Source of the DNA: Aquificaceae bacterium
GTDB lineage: Bacteria; Aquificota; Aquificia; Aquificales; Aquificaceae
DNA length: 9,076 bases
Direction of reading: 5' to 3'
NCBI GenBank assembly: GCA_027014185.1
Contig: JALWEK010000107.1
Location: forward strand, 2,088 to 11,163
Numbering within the stretch: the first letter of the stretch is position 1; each line of letters opens with the position of its first letter. The notes beneath the pieces were generated by a model that saw only the letters and a list, made by a program, of their open reading frames with translations, did no database searches and was not told the DNA's origin. Positions 5,926-9,076 of the stretch are shown one piece after another. Both the position numbers and the translations under genes were made by a program.

Positions 5926-5933
5926 CTTATAAT
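5905..5933 (+). promoter_or_regulatory. Promoter for the second GGDEF gene
   Basis: TTTGCA (5905-5910) and a consensus TATAAT (5928-5933) are spaced by 17 bases. The -35 lies inside the end of the exported dsrE-like gene. Transcription would start near 5940, leaving a leader of about 19 bases with no recognisable Shine-Dalgarno sequence before the ATG at 5959. Confidence 0.6.
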
Positions 5934-5958
5934 CTAACTTCCGATTCTTTTGAGTTAG

Positions 5959-6774
5959 ATGGGCGTTGAGGATTTAGAGAAGTTTCTTCCTGTTGTCCTT
6001 ATAAACCGCAACTACATAGTTACTTCCTTGAACGATACCGGAAAGATGATGTTCGGGGACGTGGTCGGGAAGAAGTGTTACAAGGTCCTCTACAACCTCG
6101 ATAAGCCCTGCCCGGAGTACAACATAAACTGTCCAATAGCTACTGGTGAGGAAAACGTGGACACCGTCACGCTCGACTTCGAGGTTTACCTGAGGACTTA
6201 CGGGAAGCTCCCCGTGGGGGGCATATACTGGGAATCTATGATAAACATAACTAACCTCTCCGTTATCAGATCGGGGGTATTCGATGCCCTCACAGGACTC
6301 TACAGCAGGAGCTTCTTAACCGGGATAATAGAGAAGTTCTTCTACATGTGGAAGAGGTACGGTGAGGTCTTCTCAATACTCTTCATAGATATGGACAATC
6401 TCAAGAGTGTTAACGACGAGTACGGACATCTAACAGGGGACGAGGCTCTCAAGAAGGTTGGCCAGTGCGTCAAGCTGTATCTCAGGAAAGCCGATATAGG
6501 GGTGAGGTACGGAGGGGACGAGTTCCTCATAATACTTCCCAAAACGAGGAAGGAGGAAGCTGTAAAGGTTGCCAAGAGGATACACGAGTGCATCACCACA
6601 GTTCCCTTCGTAGTTAAGCTATCCGCATCTATAGGCATAATCGAGTCCTCAGATGAGGACAAGAGTGTGGAGGATATGATAGAGAGAGCCGACAGGGTAC
6701 TTTACTACGCCAAGAGCAAAGGGAAAGGAAAGATAGCCGTCGCCAAGAGTGCCGAGGAGTTTTACACCGTAGAG

Positions 6775-6777
<3 letters not shown>
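5959..6777 (+). CDS. Diguanylate cyclase with N-terminal Cys-motif PAS-like sensor domain
   Basis: This 272-aa soluble protein makes cyclic di-GMP from two GTP if active. Residues 10-100 look like a short PAS-type sensor (FLPVVLINRNYIVTSLNDTG, then VVGKKCYKVLYNLDKPCPEYNINCPI). Its cysteines 40, 51 and 58 have the C...C...C spacing seen in PAS domains of several sensor kinases, which may bind a metal or respond to redox. The GGDEF domain begins with FDALTGLYSR (108-117) and continues with LFIDMDNLKSVNDEYGHLTGDEAL. It has an intact RYGGDEF signature (183-189) and an I-site RKAD (176-179) five residues before it, so product inhibition is expected. It ends with SIGI and ADRVLYYAKSKGKGKI. No transmembrane segment is seen. 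Its own promoter lies directly upstream. It stands next to the sulfur operon, but a functional link is not shown. Confidence 0.93.
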
Positions 6778-8064
<1,287 letters not shown>

Positions 8065-8076
8065 AGCTTTATTGTT

Positions 8077-8676
8077 ATGTCTCTGACTTTGTTTTATGAA
8101 GGCGAGCTTAAAAGCGCGGGAAGTAGGAATAAAAATAAAGAGCCCTTCAAGCGACACAAACATGAACTGAGAAAATACTTTCATAACCAGTTAAAAGTAC
8201 TTTGGGAAGATGAGCATATGAAAGAACTTAGAGAAGCTATATACAACGAAATCACAAGAATAGAATCCAATAATAAGCAGGAACCAGAAACCTATAAAAT
8301 TATAAAGGGTATAGTGTTCATACCTCTAGTTATTGAAAGCTTTTACGCTGAAATTAATATTACTATGCTGGTCCCTGGTCAAGAATGGATGCCAGTTTTT
8401 TCTAGAGGGGATATTGATAACAAAGTTAAAACCCTTTTGGATGCACTTAGAGTGCCTCAAAACGAGAATGAACTACCAACAAATATAAACCCAGAGCCAA
8501 ATCCTTTTTACTGCTTACTTATGGATGATAGATTGATATCTAAAGTTTCGATAGAAAAACGAAGGATTTGGTTTCCATCAAGAGGTAACAAAGTTAAATT
8601 AGTAATTGACGTTAAAATAAAAGAACACACGAACAGAATTTACAACTTCAGATACCCAAGCTTTCTTAAAGATTAA
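8077..8676 (+). CDS. RusA-like Holliday junction resolvase family protein (putative), AT-rich
   Basis: The 199-aa protein contains SRGDIDNKVKTLLDALRVP (109-127) and LLMDDRLISKVSIEKRR (147-163). These match the RusA signature: Asp112-x-Asp114-Asn-x-x-Lys118, a following LLDAL helix, then Asp150-Asp151 and a distal Lys. In E. coli RusA the equivalent residues are Asp70, Asp72, Lys76 and Asp91, which bind metal and cut Holliday junctions. A strand before the motif (AEINITMLVP) and a final strand (NKVKLVIDVKI) also fit the RusA fold. It is longer than typical RusA (about 120 aa), with an N-terminal basic region (SRNKNKEPFKRHKHELRKYFHNQLKVLW) and a linker (128-146). Three sampled 60-base lines hold 62 G+C of 180, against 32-34 per 60 in lines sampled from hyuB and serS, suggesting horizontal transfer. 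No SD precedes the ATG. The gene converges on the rRNA operon. Its role (repair, phage remnant or defence) is unknown. Confidence 0.65.
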   Translation: MSLTLFYEGELKSAGSRNKNKEPFKRHKHELRKYFHNQLKVLWEDEHMKELREAIYNEITRIESNNKQEPETYKIIKGIVFIPLVIESFYAEINITMLVPGQEWMPVFSRGDIDNKVKTLLDALRVPQNENELPTNINPEPNPFYCLLMDDRLISKVSIEKRRIWFPSRGNKVKLVIDVKIKEHTNRIYNFRYPSFLKD

Positions 8677-8715
8677 TTTTTAAAACCCCCGGCACCGACC
8701 TACTTTCCCGTGCCG
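8669..8715 (-). terminator. Possible transcription end region of the rRNA operon
   Basis: On the minus strand the 5S 3' arm contains an inverted repeat, CGGCAC (8715-8710) with GTGCCG (8695-8690). The last G residues are followed directly by TTTTAAAAATTAATCTTT (8685 downward). A GC-rich stem followed by a T-rich tract fits intrinsic termination, but the stem competes with mature 5S folding. The same AT-rich stretch just follows the stop codon of the convergent RusA-like gene and has no clear stem in that direction. Confidence 0.3.
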
Positions 8716-8806
8716 CGGTCCGGCACAGTATCATCGGCGCTGGAGGGCTTAACTGCCGGGTTCGGAATGGGACCGGGTGTTTCCCCTCCGCTATGGGCAC
8801 CGGGGG
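8686..8806 (-). rRNA. rrf: 5S ribosomal RNA
   Basis: Read on the minus strand, the 121 bases begin CCCCCGGTGCCCATAGCGG and end GGTCGGTGCCGGGGG. The two ends pair over about ten positions (helix I). The interior holds the conserved 5S elements CCCATTCCGAACCCGG and AGTTAAGCCCTCCAGCGCCGATGATACTG, broken here only by naming parts of it, and the loop E/helix V region with GGGAAAGTAGGTCG. The very GC-rich terminal helix fits a thermophile. It follows the 23S gene after about 36 bases, with no tRNA between them. Ends were set by helix I pairing and may be off by a base or two. Confidence 0.95.
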
Positions 8807-8842
8807 AATCGGCAACTCAATAGGCCTTCCTCTCCTCAGGTA

Positions 8843-9076
<234 letters not shown>

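Noticed and set aside
8065..8665. AGCTTT copies on both sides of the RusA-like gene as insertion direct repeats
   Set aside because: Six bases is within chance, the copies are not at the exact edges, and no transposase or integrase is present.
8807..8842. tRNA gene in the 23S-5S spacer
   Set aside because: The spacer is only about 36 bases, too short for a tRNA.

Overview
The window looks like a chromosomal segment of a thermophilic, Aquificales-like bacterium (Aquifex/Hydrogenobacter/Hydrogenivirga type). This is an inference from several signs: arginine coded largely by AGG/AGA, isoleucine often by ATA, Lys/Glu-rich proteins, very GC-rich rRNA stems, tightly packed and overlapping genes, and sulfur-handling genes. 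No marker that fixes the genus is present.

Left edge: a PAS-GGDEF signalling protein runs leftward off the window (1-598, minus). A 59-bp divergent intergenic region separates it from a rightward block: a hydantoinase/oxoprolinase B-subunit homologue (658-2205) overlapping purN (2198-2848), then ispH/lytB (2873-3748).

Centre: ispH overlaps a gene for an exported DsbC-like thiol:disulfide protein with a CPHC active site (3721-4227). That gene overlaps by 4 bases a TetR-type regulator with six cysteines in its C-terminal domain (4224-4799). Next comes a well-formed promoter (TTGACA / TATTAT, 16-bp spacer). Its spacer is filled by a perfect 18-bp palindrome, the expected form of a TetR operator. 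The promoter drives a compact operon: a cytoplasmic DsrE-like protein with one cysteine (4869-5288), a 64-aa five-cysteine protein (5291-5485), and an exported DsrE-like protein (5482-5925). Together these look like a locally regulated sulfur/thiol-handling module with one DsrE-like protein on each side of the membrane. This is the most interesting part of the window.

Right: a stand-alone diguanylate cyclase with a Cys-motif sensor domain (5959-6777), the housekeeping seryl-tRNA synthetase serS (6790-8064), and an AT-rich, probably foreign gene (8077-8676). The last gene shows the D-x-D-N-x-x-K ... D-D signature of RusA-type Holliday junction resolvases. It converges on an rRNA operon on the minus strand: 5S rRNA (8686-8806) and the 3' end of 23S rRNA (about 8843-9076).

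A recurring feature is a -10 box (TATAAT or TAAAAT) 9-12 bases before the start codon of genes lacking a Shine-Dalgarno sequence (hyuB, ispH, serS), which suggests nearly leaderless mRNAs. Genes read within an operon (purN, the dsb-like gene, both dsrE genes) instead tend to carry SD sequences or overlap with the previous gene. No stretch above 300 bases lacks a gene or RNA.
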